Part shown: in pieces, positions 16,322-25,035 of the stretch
Position numbering within the stretch: the first letter of the stretch is position 1
Layout of the letters: each line of letters opens with the position of its first letter
Source: Pseudochryseolinea flava
GTDB taxonomy: Bacteria; Bacteroidota; Bacteroidia; Cytophagales; Cyclobacteriaceae
Length of the DNA: 64,000 bases
Reading direction: 5' to 3'
Assembly (NCBI RefSeq): GCF_003286915.1
Contig: NZ_QMFY01000008.1
Coordinates: 186,001-250,000 of the forward strand
The notes under the pieces: model-generated
Database searches by the model: none
Told to the model about the DNA's origin: nothing
What the model saw: only the letters and a program-made list of their open reading frames with translations
Program-made: the position numbers and the translations under genes

Positions 16322-17446
16322 TTATTTCTGTATATCTGCGGCTTTTTTAGTATGCAGCGCGATAAATTCTGACGGCGAGCACTGGACAATACTTTTAAAT
16401 GCGCGTTGAAAAGTTGCCTGCGAATTGAATCCACATTCCAATGCAATGCCTGCAATGGTAAGGTGGTCATCTTGATGGGACAGCAATCTTTCTTTGATAT
16501 CGGCCACGCGATAATTATTCACAAAGTCGTTGAAGGATTGACCAATATGTTGATTCACAACGGCAGAGATCATCTTTTGCGGCATCTGTAGGTGCGTGGC
16601 TACTTTTGCTACTGTGAGGGCAGGATCTTGGTATAACTTATCAACCGACATGGCTTTTCGCAGAAGATGCTCACAGTTTTCGGCGAGTTTCGAATCGATG
16701 GCTGCCGTTGCTTTCGCCGTTTTTTCGAATACAATTTTCTTACGGTGATATCCCGCAAAGCTGATCCAATACACCAGTAGTACGAGCATCATTTCAATGG
16801 GATAATATTGTATGTCCTGTGGATCGTCCCACGAAAGCAATCGCGGTAGTACGATGGTAATCACCCAAGTGACGGCAATTAAAATCATCGACCACAAAAG
16901 CTGCTTTGCCCATGTATCGGCAATTGCTTGCCCAGTGTCTGTCTGAGTTCGGCTACGTCGCGCAAATTTAAAATATTGACGACTCATGTTTAGATACACG
17001 AGAAAAGCGACCAGACTCATGGGTTCTGTAAAAGTCGCGAACCAAACTTCGATAGAATACAACGTTACCGTTAAATAACTTTTGCTCGATAGCGCATGCC
17101 AATGAAGGAAGAATAAGATTATTCTGAAAAGTCCGAGTGCAAAAACGGGAGAAAAATGTAGCGCTACGGATTTACATGAAATTGTTTTTTCAGGTTCGCG
17201 TAATAGGCGCAGATAAAAGTACAAACATGGCCCTGCAGCGAAGATAACGACGAACGGAAAGAGTGAGAAGAAGAGAAAGTCATGACCGCTGCTCCAGCTA
17301 TAAGTTTCGAGTCCGTTGTAGGCTAATACGAAGAGGAACCCAGCGAGAAACTTTGTTCCTGGGTGTGCTTTAGAAAAGAAAAGAATGATCGATAGAATAA
17401 ATCCTTGAAGTGCGCCGAGTAGAATAATCGTATTGAGGATTTCCAT
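16322..17446 (-). CDS. Membrane-anchored AraC-family regulator
   Basis: A 374-residue protein: an N-terminal membrane part with about seven helices (1-235) and a C-terminal AraC DNA-binding domain (about 265-370). Seen: two helix-turn-helix units, LTVAKVATHLQMPQKMISAVVNQ and LTIAGIALECGFNSQATFQRAFKS, followed by PSEFI. This 7TM-AraC design is common in Bacteroidota and presumably senses a membrane or external signal. The nearest same-strand gene downstream (15010-16221) is a candidate target, with a palindrome between. Confidence 0.93.
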   Translation of the reverse strand: MEILNTIILLGALQGFILSIILFFSKAHPGTKFLAGFLFVLAYNGLETYSWSSGHDFLFFSLFPFVVIFAAGPCLYFYLRLLREPEKTISCKSVALHFSPVFALGLFRIILFFLHWHALSSKSYLTVTLYSIEVWFATFTEPMSLVAFLVYLNMSRQYFKFARRSRTQTDTGQAIADTWAKQLLWSMILIAVTWVITIVLPRLLSWDDPQDIQYYPIEMMLVLLVYWISFAGYHRKKIVFEKTAKATAAIDSKLAENCEHLLRKAMSVDKLYQDPALTVAKVATHLQMPQKMISAVVNQHIGQSFNDFVNNYRVADIKERLLSHQDDHLTIAGIALECGFNSQATFQRAFKSIVQCSPSEFIALHTKKAADIQK

Positions 17447-17517
17447 CTAGTGAATAACGCGTTTTTCGTGTTAAAAATTGGCGGGAACACATAAAAAGTG
17501 ACGGGTATAAATGCAAA

Positions 17518-17539
17518 GAGCGACCTGTTAAAGTCGCTC
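17518..17539 (-). terminator. Weak hairpin terminator
   Basis: gagcgac at 17518-17524 pairs with gtcgctc at 17533-17539 around an eight-base loop, just past the DUF4397-type gene. The T-run behind it on the minus strand is only three bases. Confidence 0.5.
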
Positions 17540-17561
17540 CTTGTTACAACGGTTACCCTAC

Positions 17562-18266
17562 TTAATCGTTCGCCACTACCTGAACGCTCAACGTATTTGT
17601 ATTTCCCTGTGGTGGCGTTTTATAGCCACGGCTAATGATGGTATAATATCTGCCAGGTTGAAGCGTAATCTCGCCTGACGTCAATACTTCATCGTCGGTG
17701 TCAGCGTTTTTCATAACGACCTTCAATTTGCGCGCAGTAACTTCTTTGAAAACTGATCCTTCTTTGTAATCAAGTGCGGCAAAAGTATTTTCAGCATCAC
17801 CTTCAAAGGCAACATCAATTTGATCGACGTCTGGTGAGAGTTGCATAAACCGCACCATGGCTTTACCAGCATTTGGAACATTGGCTGTATCGGTTGTGAC
17901 AACCGTTTCTATGTTCTCATTATGATTGATTACGAACACAGAATAAGTTGTGTTGTTTTTTAACAGCAACGTTGTGTCGACTAAAGTGTTACTGCCATTC
18001 TTAAATTTGAAATGACGATTTCCCGTGTAGAAATTTAAGTACCCGGAAAAATGTGTGTAATCTAAAGGCGCGTTTAAAAAACTTTTTTCATCGACCGTTA
18101 CGGTAACTTGCGGCGCACTTGGCGATGCATTATAAAACGATACTTGCGCTGGTGAAGGATAAGGGGTATTGTCGTTGTCATCTACAAAATCTGAACACGC
18201 TGCCAATCCTCCCGCAAATCCAATCACACACAGCCCATAGACGAGCGTTCTCTGAATTTTTCTCAT
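17562..18266 (-). CDS. DUF4397-type lipoprotein
   Basis: A 234-residue lipoprotein with signal peptide and lipobox (GGLAAC, Cys24), then two Ig-like beta-sandwich repeats. Repeat 1 begins VSFYNASPSAPQVTVTVD and repeat 2 VRFMQLSPDVDQIDVAF, both matching the DUF4397 opening pattern, with a closing LQPGRYYTIISRG. These are surface or periplasmic proteins without an assigned function. The motif after the lipidated Cys (SDFVDDNDN) is acidic, which in Bacteroidota can favour surface export (inference). Confidence 0.85.
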   Translation of the reverse strand: MRKIQRTLVYGLCVIGFAGGLAACSDFVDDNDNTPYPSPAQVSFYNASPSAPQVTVTVDEKSFLNAPLDYTHFSGYLNFYTGNRHFKFKNGSNTLVDTTLLLKNNTTYSVFVINHNENIETVVTTDTANVPNAGKAMVRFMQLSPDVDQIDVAFEGDAENTFAALDYKEGSVFKEVTARKLKVVMKNADTDDEVLTSGEITLQPGRYYTIISRGYKTPPQGNTNTLSVQVVAND

Positions 18267-18495
18267 GATTTCTCCTGCTATTTGTTAATGAATTAAAAAT
18301 TAATCCGTCTTGGTGAGGCGGATTTGAGCATTTAGACACTCAATCGTTGTAACGGGTTGTAAAAGGCGGTGAAATCTTTTCGTTTCGTTGACGTGGTTTT
18401 CGTTGAACTAAGTTTAACGATCGAAAAACAAAATATTGTTTGAAGCAGTCGGCAAATTTTTGACCATTGGTCTCAATACTCTTAGCACGGTTGAT

Positions 18496-18503
18496 TACCT
18501 TTG
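18496..18503 (+). promoter_or_regulatory. -7 promoter element of the beta-helix lipoprotein gene
   Basis: TACCTTTG matches TAnnTTTG, 30 bases before the chosen start at 18533. It argues against a start at 18467. Confidence 0.4.
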
Positions 18504-18532
18504 AGGTTCATTCCCAATTGACTTTACTTTTT

Positions 18533-19972
18533 ATGAAACGTGTGTTACCCCTATTTGCAATATTGCTGCTTGCTTATTGTACTTCTGAAGATGCAGTCAG
18601 TGTGTCGCCTGATGAAGTGTATGAGTTTCGGCAAGGATGTACGGTGCCACTATCGGAAAATTATGATCCAGAAGCACAAGTTGATAACGGAAGTTGCAAG
18701 CCAGTAACCTGCGAGAACTGCACCTACGTAGTACCCGCTAATAAAGTGATGATTGACGGCGCCGTGTTGAAAATAGAAGCAGGCGATGTAATCTGTCTCA
18801 ACTCAGGTACTTCATATCTAAATCTGAGTTTTAAAAATTTGAAAGGAACAGAAGCGAAACCCATCATTATTGTCAATTGTGGTGGCGTGGCAACGCTGAA
18901 CGCTACGGGAAAAGAATACGGTATAAAAACGGAAGCTTGTACCAATTTTAAAATTGTTGGCGTTGGTAGCGGTGGCTCTCCCTACGGTATAAAGGTGAAA
19001 GGCTCAAAACTTGGATTGCAATTAATTGGCCTCAGTAACTTCTTTGAGATATCAGGACTTGAAGTTTTTAATAATGGTGGCGCGGGTATCATGGCTAAGA
19101 CTGATCCGAGTTGCAGTGACGATGCGGCAACGCGTGGAAACTTCGTTATGAAAAATGTAAAGATCCATCACAACTATGTACACGATGTGGGTACGGAAGG
19201 ACTTTACATTGGGCATTCAGGTTATGTTTCAGGAATTACCTGTAGCGGAAATAAAGTACTGCCACACGAGCTTCACAACGTGAAGATTTTTCAGAATGTG
19301 GTGAAGAATACTGGATGGGATGGTATTCAACTAGGATGCGCTACACAAGGTGCCGAAGTTTATAACAATACCATTGAAGATTTTGGTGTGTTGAATAAGT
19401 CTTCACAGTGGAGTGGAATTCAATTGGGTGAAGGCACGAATGGCTTGTGCTATAATAACTTCATAAGAAATGGTGTTGGGCAGGGCATTATCGCGCTTGG
19501 ATTAGGGAACGCAACGATGTACAACAACCTGATCATCGGCGCAGGCAAGCAGGGAATTTTTGCCGACCTGAGAGGGGATGGTCCTTTTGGTCCTGGCTAT
19601 AAGATTTTGAATAACACGATTGTGAAGTCAGGTGGCGATGGTATTAACATCTATGCAGCGAAAGTGACAAACAAAAATGTGATCATCAATAACCTGATTG
19701 TCGATCCGGGCACTTATGGTACCTATGGTAGCAACACGGGTAAAGCATTTATTAATAATGGTTCGCCAGGCGATATTACCAATAACTATTATGCGGAGTC
19801 TGAAGGGCTTGCCAAATTCAAAGATGCTGGCGTAAGCGACTATCGTCTGCAAGAATCTTCACCTGCACGCGATGCCGGCAGAGATGTGTCGGCCTTCGGT
19901 GTGAAGAAAGATTTTATGGGTAATGCGCGTCCGAATGGATCTGCATATGATATCGGAGCATTTGAATTTTAG
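18533..19972 (+). CDS. Right-handed beta-helix lipoprotein
   Basis: A 479-residue exported protein. Seen: signal peptide with lipobox (LLLAYC, Cys16), a cysteine-rich stretch CTVPLSENYDPEAQVDNGSC (about 34-54) of the kind found in Bacteroidota secreted proteins, then many parallel beta-helix coils with NNxIxxxGxxGI patterns (for example NNTIEDFG, NNFIRNGVGQGI, NNLIIGAGKQGIF, NNTIVKSGGDGINIY), and a closing ARDAGRD/YDIGAFEF end segment. The fold suggests polysaccharide binding or lyase activity; no catalytic triad can be named. The 3' end overlaps the next gene by 26 bp. Confidence 0.88.
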   Translation: MKRVLPLFAILLLAYCTSEDAVSVSPDEVYEFRQGCTVPLSENYDPEAQVDNGSCKPVTCENCTYVVPANKVMIDGAVLKIEAGDVICLNSGTSYLNLSFKNLKGTEAKPIIIVNCGGVATLNATGKEYGIKTEACTNFKIVGVGSGGSPYGIKVKGSKLGLQLIGLSNFFEISGLEVFNNGGAGIMAKTDPSCSDDAATRGNFVMKNVKIHHNYVHDVGTEGLYIGHSGYVSGITCSGNKVLPHELHNVKIFQNVVKNTGWDGIQLGCATQGAEVYNNTIEDFGVLNKSSQWSGIQLGEGTNGLCYNNFIRNGVGQGIIALGLGNATMYNNLIIGAGKQGIFADLRGDGPFGPGYKILNNTIVKSGGDGINIYAAKVTNKNVIINNLIVDPGTYGTYGSNTGKAFINNGSPGDITNNYYAESEGLAKFKDAGVSDYRLQESSPARDAGRDVSAFGVKKDFMGNARPNGSAYDIGAFEF

Positions 19973-20579
19973 CCCTGTGAAGAAACGTGGAAGCAAAGGT
20001 TTACTAGTGCTGGTTTTGATATTGGTAGGTGTTGCTTGTCAATCGTCAAAATCGTCAGAGCAAAGCGTAGGTAGAAATGTAACAAAGCCCGTTAGCGCTC
20101 ATGTCGATGACGAGGCGTTCAATAGATTGAATACAATATTGTTTGAAGATTTTCTTAACGATAATTATGGTCCTCATGCTATTCGAGCGAATGAAGGGCA
20201 TATGGTACTCGATTCAGAAAGTTATCAGTCTTATCTAAAGCTTATCAACATCTTCGACCAATCTTTTATTGAAGCTGAGATGATGCGCATACAGCCTTGT
20301 AGCGCGGCGTTGGATACGCTCAAATTTACGGGCGAGATAGAAGCGGAGTGGGCGCCCGAAGTTTGTGCTTTTGATATTCTATACTGGATTGGCGGTCATG
20401 AAAAGCCAGACGGTTTCGAGGTAAAGGATTTGAAGATTGAGGAAGCTGACGCTGTATCGACAATGGTTTTCTTTGATAATTCCGACAACGTGCAGTTACC
20501 CAGGGCGGGCAGCATCATGATTGAGTATAGAAAACAAAACGACGGCTGGAAAATATTGAAGCTTGGCAAGTCACGTTAA
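19947..20579 (+). CDS. Lipoprotein of unknown function
   Basis: A 210-residue lipoprotein: basic N-terminus, hydrophobic stretch LLVLVLILVGVAC with a lipidation Cys, then a Ser-rich linker and a globular domain. No family is recognised; the end (GSIMIEYRKQNDGWKILKLGKSR) resembles NTF2-like closing strands. Its start overlaps the beta-helix gene by 26 bp in another frame, so both are likely coupled in translation. Earlier in-frame Mets at 19923 and 19935 are less likely because they lengthen the cytoplasmic leader. Confidence 0.7.
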   Translation: MISEHLNFSPVKKRGSKGLLVLVLILVGVACQSSKSSEQSVGRNVTKPVSAHVDDEAFNRLNTILFEDFLNDNYGPHAIRANEGHMVLDSESYQSYLKLINIFDQSFIEAEMMRIQPCSAALDTLKFTGEIEAEWAPEVCAFDILYWIGGHEKPDGFEVKDLKIEEADAVSTMVFFDNSDNVQLPRAGSIMIEYRKQNDGWKILKLGKSR

Positions 20580-20598
20580 CGGGAATAATAAGATCACC

Positions 20599-21978
20599 AT
20601 GGTGCGAAAAATCTTTCGATACATTCTATACTTTTTCCTTGTCGTGATCGCGGCACTTGTGGTCTTTCTTGCAATTTCGATTGGTCCGGTAGACCGAACG
20701 CTGCCAGAAGATCATGCATACTACGCGGAAATGCTGAACAGCATCGAAACGCAGAGCCCTAAAGAAGGTCATGCATATCGCGTTGGGTATGCGAAGGAGA
20801 ATTTCACGCCGAGCAAACCAACATCGTTGGCAGGCTATGGCAATCGATGGGGCAAAGTTTATGAAAGCGTAGCCGATTCAATTTACATCCGCGCGTTGGT
20901 GATCGATAACGGTATTTCAAAAGTCGCTATTGTGAGTGCAGACTTGTTGCTGATGCCGCCCACTGTGCGCGAGCGGTTATCAGAAATTCTTCCTGAGATT
21001 GGGTTCTCCCTTGATAATACATTTCTCGGTGCTACACATACACACAACAGCATTGGAAATTGGGGTGAAGGTGCGGCAGGTTTTATTTACGGCCCCTACG
21101 AGGAGGAAGTTGTTTACTTCATCGCTGAGAAAATAAAAACATGTATTGCGCGTGCCGCCGGTGACCTCGTGGCCGCAAAAGTTAAACATGGCGTACTGCC
21201 AATCGATGCACCAGTTAAAAATAGATTGACCAAAAATGGTCCAGTAGATTCTCTGTTACGTGCTATCGAAGTAGTTCGCGCCGACAGCGTCAAACTGCTT
21301 ATGATGAGCTATACTGCGCATGCAACCTGTCTCTTTTCGAAAGACCTGATTTTATCACGCGATTATCCTGGCGAACTTGTCGATGAGATGGAATCTCGCG
21401 GATACACCTTCGCCATGTTTATGGCCGGCAGTGTTGGCAGTCATGGTTGTAATCCACCCAAGTTTGGAGAGCCGTGTATCGATTGGATTGCCGACGAAAT
21501 TGCCGACGATATTCAGGCGGCGTCAAGCTGGATGAAACCGCTGCACGATACAGCATTGCTACTCTATCGTGTACCGTTGCATCTGGGCAACTCACAAGCG
21601 AAAATAGGGAAGGGGTGGAAAATCAGAGACTGGCTTTTTTCGGCCGCAGTGGGTGAGTATCAACCGTATCTTTCGGCACTTCGAATTGGCGATGTCGTGA
21701 TGTTGGGAACACCGTGTGATTTTTCGGGAGAGTTTAATGCGCATATCGATACCGTTGCACATGAACACGGACTTTCACCTATCGTGACGAGTTTTAATGG
21801 CGGGTACATCGGTTACGTAACGCCATTAAAGTATTACGACGAAGATCATTTTGAAACGCAGTTGATGAATTGGTATGGCCCGGGCACAGGCGAGTACCTT
21901 GTGGCGTGCATCGACAGGATGATTGATGCTGTGGATGGGAAGAATGATCCAGTAAAAACGGCAATAGATGCTCACTAA
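20599..21978 (+). CDS. Neutral/alkaline ceramidase N-terminal-domain protein
   Basis: A 459-residue protein with one N-terminal helix (about 4-26), probably a membrane anchor with the enzyme outside. Seen: RVGYAKENFTPSKPTSLAGYGNR, IRALVIDNGISKVAIVSADLLLMP, GATHTHNSIGNW (Zn-type histidines), MSYTAHATCLF and MAGSVGSHGCNPP, all elements of the neutral ceramidase N-terminal domain. The C-terminal Ig-like domain of full ceramidases is absent. Hydrolysis of an amide lipid or a glycan-linked substrate is plausible; Bacteroidota sphingolipids make this context sensible (inference). Start at 20599 follows the upstream stop by 19 bp. Confidence 0.87.
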   Translation: MVRKIFRYILYFFLVVIAALVVFLAISIGPVDRTLPEDHAYYAEMLNSIETQSPKEGHAYRVGYAKENFTPSKPTSLAGYGNRWGKVYESVADSIYIRALVIDNGISKVAIVSADLLLMPPTVRERLSEILPEIGFSLDNTFLGATHTHNSIGNWGEGAAGFIYGPYEEEVVYFIAEKIKTCIARAAGDLVAAKVKHGVLPIDAPVKNRLTKNGPVDSLLRAIEVVRADSVKLLMMSYTAHATCLFSKDLILSRDYPGELVDEMESRGYTFAMFMAGSVGSHGCNPPKFGEPCIDWIADEIADDIQAASSWMKPLHDTALLLYRVPLHLGNSQAKIGKGWKIRDWLFSAAVGEYQPYLSALRIGDVVMLGTPCDFSGEFNAHIDTVAHEHGLSPIVTSFNGGYIGYVTPLKYYDEDHFETQLMNWYGPGTGEYLVACIDRMIDAVDGKNDPVKTAIDAH

Positions 21979-22044
21979 TACCTCCACCAATCTCCAGCCC
22001 CAGTCGCTATAAGCAACTGGAAACTGGTGTTGGAGTCATTCGAT

Positions 22045-22455
22045 TTACGCCAACGTTGCGTTCAGCGTAATCTTTGTATTCAATAATTTTGAGATCGGGC
22101 AATTCTCTTTTGCATCAGCGGCAGCAGCTTGGAATTTTTCTGGCGTGATGCCAGGAACTTTTGCTGTAAGGGTAAGCACAGATTCAGTGATTACACCATT
22201 TTCGAAAGTGATGCTACAGTCTGTAGTGAGTTCGTCAGCGGTGAATCCAGCTTCGTTCAATACAAAGCTTAACTTCATCGTGAAGCATCCTGAGTGCGCC
22301 GCGGCGATCAGTTCTTCTGGATTTGTACCCACGCCTTCAGCGAAACGTGAATTGAATGAATATTGTGTCTTATTCAGTACAGTGCTCTGTGTGGTTAAAT
22401 GGCCATTACCTTCTTTGCCAGAACCTTTCCAAACAGCGGTTGCTTTTCTTTTCAT
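22045..22455 (-). CDS. OsmC-family peroxiredoxin
   Basis: A 136-residue cytoplasmic thiol peroxidase of the OsmC type that reduces organic hydroperoxides. Seen: RFAEGVGTNPEELIAAAHSGCF with the peroxidatic Cys57 and the second Cys119 in ENCPISKLL, at the expected spacing. The conserved LIAAAHSGCFTM helix is intact. It is divergent from the pigment locus and probably not part of it. Confidence 0.94.
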   Translation of the reverse strand: MKRKATAVWKGSGKEGNGHLTTQSTVLNKTQYSFNSRFAEGVGTNPEELIAAAHSGCFTMKLSFVLNEAGFTADELTTDCSITFENGVITESVLTLTAKVPGITPEKFQAAAADAKENCPISKLLNTKITLNATLA

Positions 22456-22581
22456 ATCAGGATTTTTTAAACGTTAAGGCGACGAATTTCGACCAAGTAG
22501 CCCAGCATTGCAAGGAAATGGCGTTTTTTGGTGGAAATTGATCACTGATGTGGGTACGTGCTACATGAAAAACTTGAAGAC

Positions 22582-22605
22582 CCGAACACCTGAACACTTG
22601 AACAC
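22582..22605. repeat. Three tandem 8-bp repeats upstream of the ammonia-lyase promoter
   Basis: ccgaacac, ctgaacac and ttgaacac follow each other without a gap, ending six bases before the -7 element. They may be an operator or a simple microsatellite. Confidence 0.55.
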
Positions 22606-22611
22606 TTTATC

Positions 22612-22619
22612 TATTTTTG
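22612..22619 (+). promoter_or_regulatory. -7 promoter element of the pigment locus
   Basis: TATTTTTG matches TAnnTTTG, 25 bases before the ammonia-lyase start at 22644. No good TTTG lies at the usual -33 distance; the tandem octamers occupy that place. Confidence 0.5.
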
Positions 22620-22643
22620 CCGCTTATTAAAATTTCAGCGTTA

Positions 22644-24185
22644 ATGATCACCGTAGGGAACAAAAGATTGGCCGTCGCAGATTTCGAAAAAGTACTTTAT
22701 CAACAGGCGCCAGTACAGATCGACGCGGCCTCCCTGGCAAAAGTAAACGCGAACTTCGAATTCCTCACGCGCTACGCCCAAGACAAAGTTATCTACGGTA
22801 TCAACACGGGACTTGGTCCGATGGCGCAGTATAAAATAGACGAGCGCGACCAACATCAGCTTCAGTATAACCTTGTGCGAAGCCATAGCGCCGGAGCTGG
22901 AGCTTTATTCGCTGAAGATCTTTCAAGAGCAACGATGCTTGCACGCCTCAATAGTGTGATGCAAGCTGCTTCGGGTATTCACCCTTCGGCTGCGACATTG
23001 TTGCAAACACTGCTGAATAAAAAAATATCGGCCTGCATCTTTGAGCGAGGCGGTGTTGGCGCAAGTGGCGACTTGGTTCAACTCGCACACCTCGCGTTGA
23101 ATTTGCTGGGCGAGGGAGAGGTGCTTTTCGAAGGAAAAATACAATCGACAAAAGATGTTTTTCAACACCAACAAATAGAACCCTTGCAAGTATATCTGCG
23201 CGAAGGTCTGGGGTTGATGAATGGAACGTCAGCAATGACCGGCGTCGGAATGGTGAATATCATTCATGCCCGTTATTTACTAGGATGCTCGATCGTGCTG
23301 TCGAGTATTGCTAACGAACTCATGAAGTCGTTTGATGATCATTTCTCTTTTGAGTTGAATCACGTGAAACTACATCCAGGACAAACGCGTGTTGCCGAAA
23401 TGATGCGTGAACTCTTAGGCGATAGTAAGTTGGTTCGAAAGCGTCCTGATCATCTCTATCACAGAAAAATTACAGAAGCTGTATTCACGGATAAAGTGCA
23501 GGAGTATTATTCGCTGCGTTGCATCCCGCAAATTCTCGGTCCAGTATACGACACTCTGATGGAGGTGCAAACTGTTCTGGAAAACGAAGTGAATTCTGCT
23601 AACGATAATCCGGTGATCGATCACGAACGTGAGAATGTATATCACGGCGGAAACTTCCACGGCGATTATGTTTCGCTGGCAATGGACAAACTCAAAATTG
23701 CTACCGTAAAACTGTCGATGTTGTCGGAGCGTCAATTAAATTATTTGCTGAACGATAAGCTTAATCAGAAACTTCCATCATTCTTGAACATGGGGGTACT
23801 TGGCTTAAACTTTGGTTTACAGGGGATGCAGTTTATGGCAACGTCAACAACAGCCGAAAATCAAACGTTGGCGTTCCCAATGTATGTTCATAGTATTTCA
23901 AACAATAACGACAATCAAGATATCGTGAGCATGGGATGTAATGCAGCGCTGATCACGAAGAAAGTAATCGATAATAGCTTCGATGTATTGGCAGTCCAAT
24001 TGTTGGCCTTGATGCAAGCAATAGATTACTTGAAATGTCAAACACGTTTGTCTTCATTCACCACAAAAGTGTATGAAGAAGTACGCGCGATTACACCACC
24101 CATTTTGGAGGACAAGCCGCGTTACAACGAAATCAAAGAGATCAGAAATTACCTTGTTCGATTAGGAGCAACTATAAAATTATAA
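22644..24185 (+). CDS. Aromatic amino acid ammonia-lyase (tyrosine/histidine type)
   Basis: A 513-residue cytoplasmic enzyme that removes ammonia from an aromatic amino acid; in this pathway it should turn tyrosine into 4-coumarate, the starter of the aryl polyene. Seen: VIYGINTGLGPMAQY, the MIO-forming Ala140-Ser141-Gly142 in GGVGASGDLVQL, the conserved EVNSANDNPVID, YHGGNFHGDY and SNNNDNQDIVSMG. The substrate-selectivity doublet is Ser80-His81 (LVRSHSAG). This is usual in histidine lyases, but from memory the proven tyrosine lyase of Flavobacterium johnsoniae has the same pattern. Start chosen at MITVGNKR, 25 bp after the -7 element. A FabG gene follows after three bases. Confidence 0.93.
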   Translation: MITVGNKRLAVADFEKVLYQQAPVQIDAASLAKVNANFEFLTRYAQDKVIYGINTGLGPMAQYKIDERDQHQLQYNLVRSHSAGAGALFAEDLSRATMLARLNSVMQAASGIHPSAATLLQTLLNKKISACIFERGGVGASGDLVQLAHLALNLLGEGEVLFEGKIQSTKDVFQHQQIEPLQVYLREGLGLMNGTSAMTGVGMVNIIHARYLLGCSIVLSSIANELMKSFDDHFSFELNHVKLHPGQTRVAEMMRELLGDSKLVRKRPDHLYHRKITEAVFTDKVQEYYSLRCIPQILGPVYDTLMEVQTVLENEVNSANDNPVIDHERENVYHGGNFHGDYVSLAMDKLKIATVKLSMLSERQLNYLLNDKLNQKLPSFLNMGVLGLNFGLQGMQFMATSTTAENQTLAFPMYVHSISNNNDNQDIVSMGCNAALITKKVIDNSFDVLAVQLLALMQAIDYLKCQTRLSSFTTKVYEEVRAITPPILEDKPRYNEIKEIRNYLVRLGATIKL

Positions 24186-24188
24186 GAC

Positions 24189-24914
24189 ATGAAGTACGCA
24201 TTGGTTACGGGTGGTTCACGTGGTATTGGTCGCGCGGTATGTATCAAGTTAGCGCAGCAGGGGTACAACGTACTCATCAATTATAAAAGTAACGAGGCCG
24301 AAGCCTTGAAGACAAAAGCACTTGTGGAAGAGAACAATGTCGACGGCGTGTTGTTGCAATTTGATGTAAGCAAGAAAGAGGAGGTAGAGTCGGTTCTTGG
24401 TGGATGGGTTTCAGCAAACAGCGATAAAGTAATTGAAGTGTTGATCAACAATGCCGGTGTTCGGCAAGACGCGTTGATGATTTGGATGAACGATGATCAA
24501 TGGAACGATGTGTTGGGATCGAGTTTGAATGGTTTCTATCACGTCACGAAGGCGGTGATCAATGGCATGCTCACCAAACGCTATGGACGGATTGTTAATG
24601 TAGTGTCGTTGTCGGGAACGAAGGGAATGCCAGGGCAGACAAATTATTCGGCCGCAAAGGCGGGCGTGATTGGCGCGACCAAGGCCCTCGCGCAAGAAGT
24701 AGCACGCCGCAATGTAACGGTTAATGCAGTAGCACCCGGCTTTGTTCGCACCGATATGACAACGGGATTAAACGAGGCCGAATTGAAGAAATTAATTCCG
24801 ATGCAACGGTTTGGGGAAGCCGAAGAGGTAGCCGATGCAATTATGTTTTTAGCCTCACCAAAGGCATCGTATATCACAGGAACGGTCATGCATATCAGCG
24901 GCGGATTATCGTAA
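24189..24914 (+). CDS. 3-oxoacyl-ACP reductase (FabG family)
   Basis: A 241-residue NADPH-dependent SDR that reduces the 3-keto group of the growing ACP-bound chain. Seen: the cofactor loop TGGSRGIG (7-14), NNAG (87-90), the catalytic Tyr153 and Lys157 in NYSAAK, and the family end segment GxVxxISGGLS. Length and motifs match FabG exactly. It is the only ketoreductase in the locus and therefore should serve every elongation round. It starts three bases after the ammonia-lyase stop. Confidence 0.94.
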   Translation: MKYALVTGGSRGIGRAVCIKLAQQGYNVLINYKSNEAEALKTKALVEENNVDGVLLQFDVSKKEEVESVLGGWVSANSDKVIEVLINNAGVRQDALMIWMNDDQWNDVLGSSLNGFYHVTKAVINGMLTKRYGRIVNVVSLSGTKGMPGQTNYSAAKAGVIGATKALAQEVARRNVTVNAVAPGFVRTDMTTGLNEAELKKLIPMQRFGEAEEVADAIMFLASPKASYITGTVMHISGGLS

Positions 24915-24968
24915 CAAGGAAGAAAATAACTGGGACGTCGTTTGGCTGATATTATAGATTAATAATTC

Positions 24969-24976
24969 TATTTTTG
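24969..24976 (+). promoter_or_regulatory. Internal -7 promoter element before the ketosynthase block
   Basis: TATTTTTG matches TAnnTTTG inside the only larger gap (121 bp) of the locus. A TTTG at 24941-24944 lies 24 bases upstream, a little farther than the usual 19-20. Confidence 0.45.
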
Positions 24977-25035
24977 TAGCTACGGACCCATGCAACCACC
25001 CAATTGGATGCATTTTCTACGAACTATTTGCTTAC

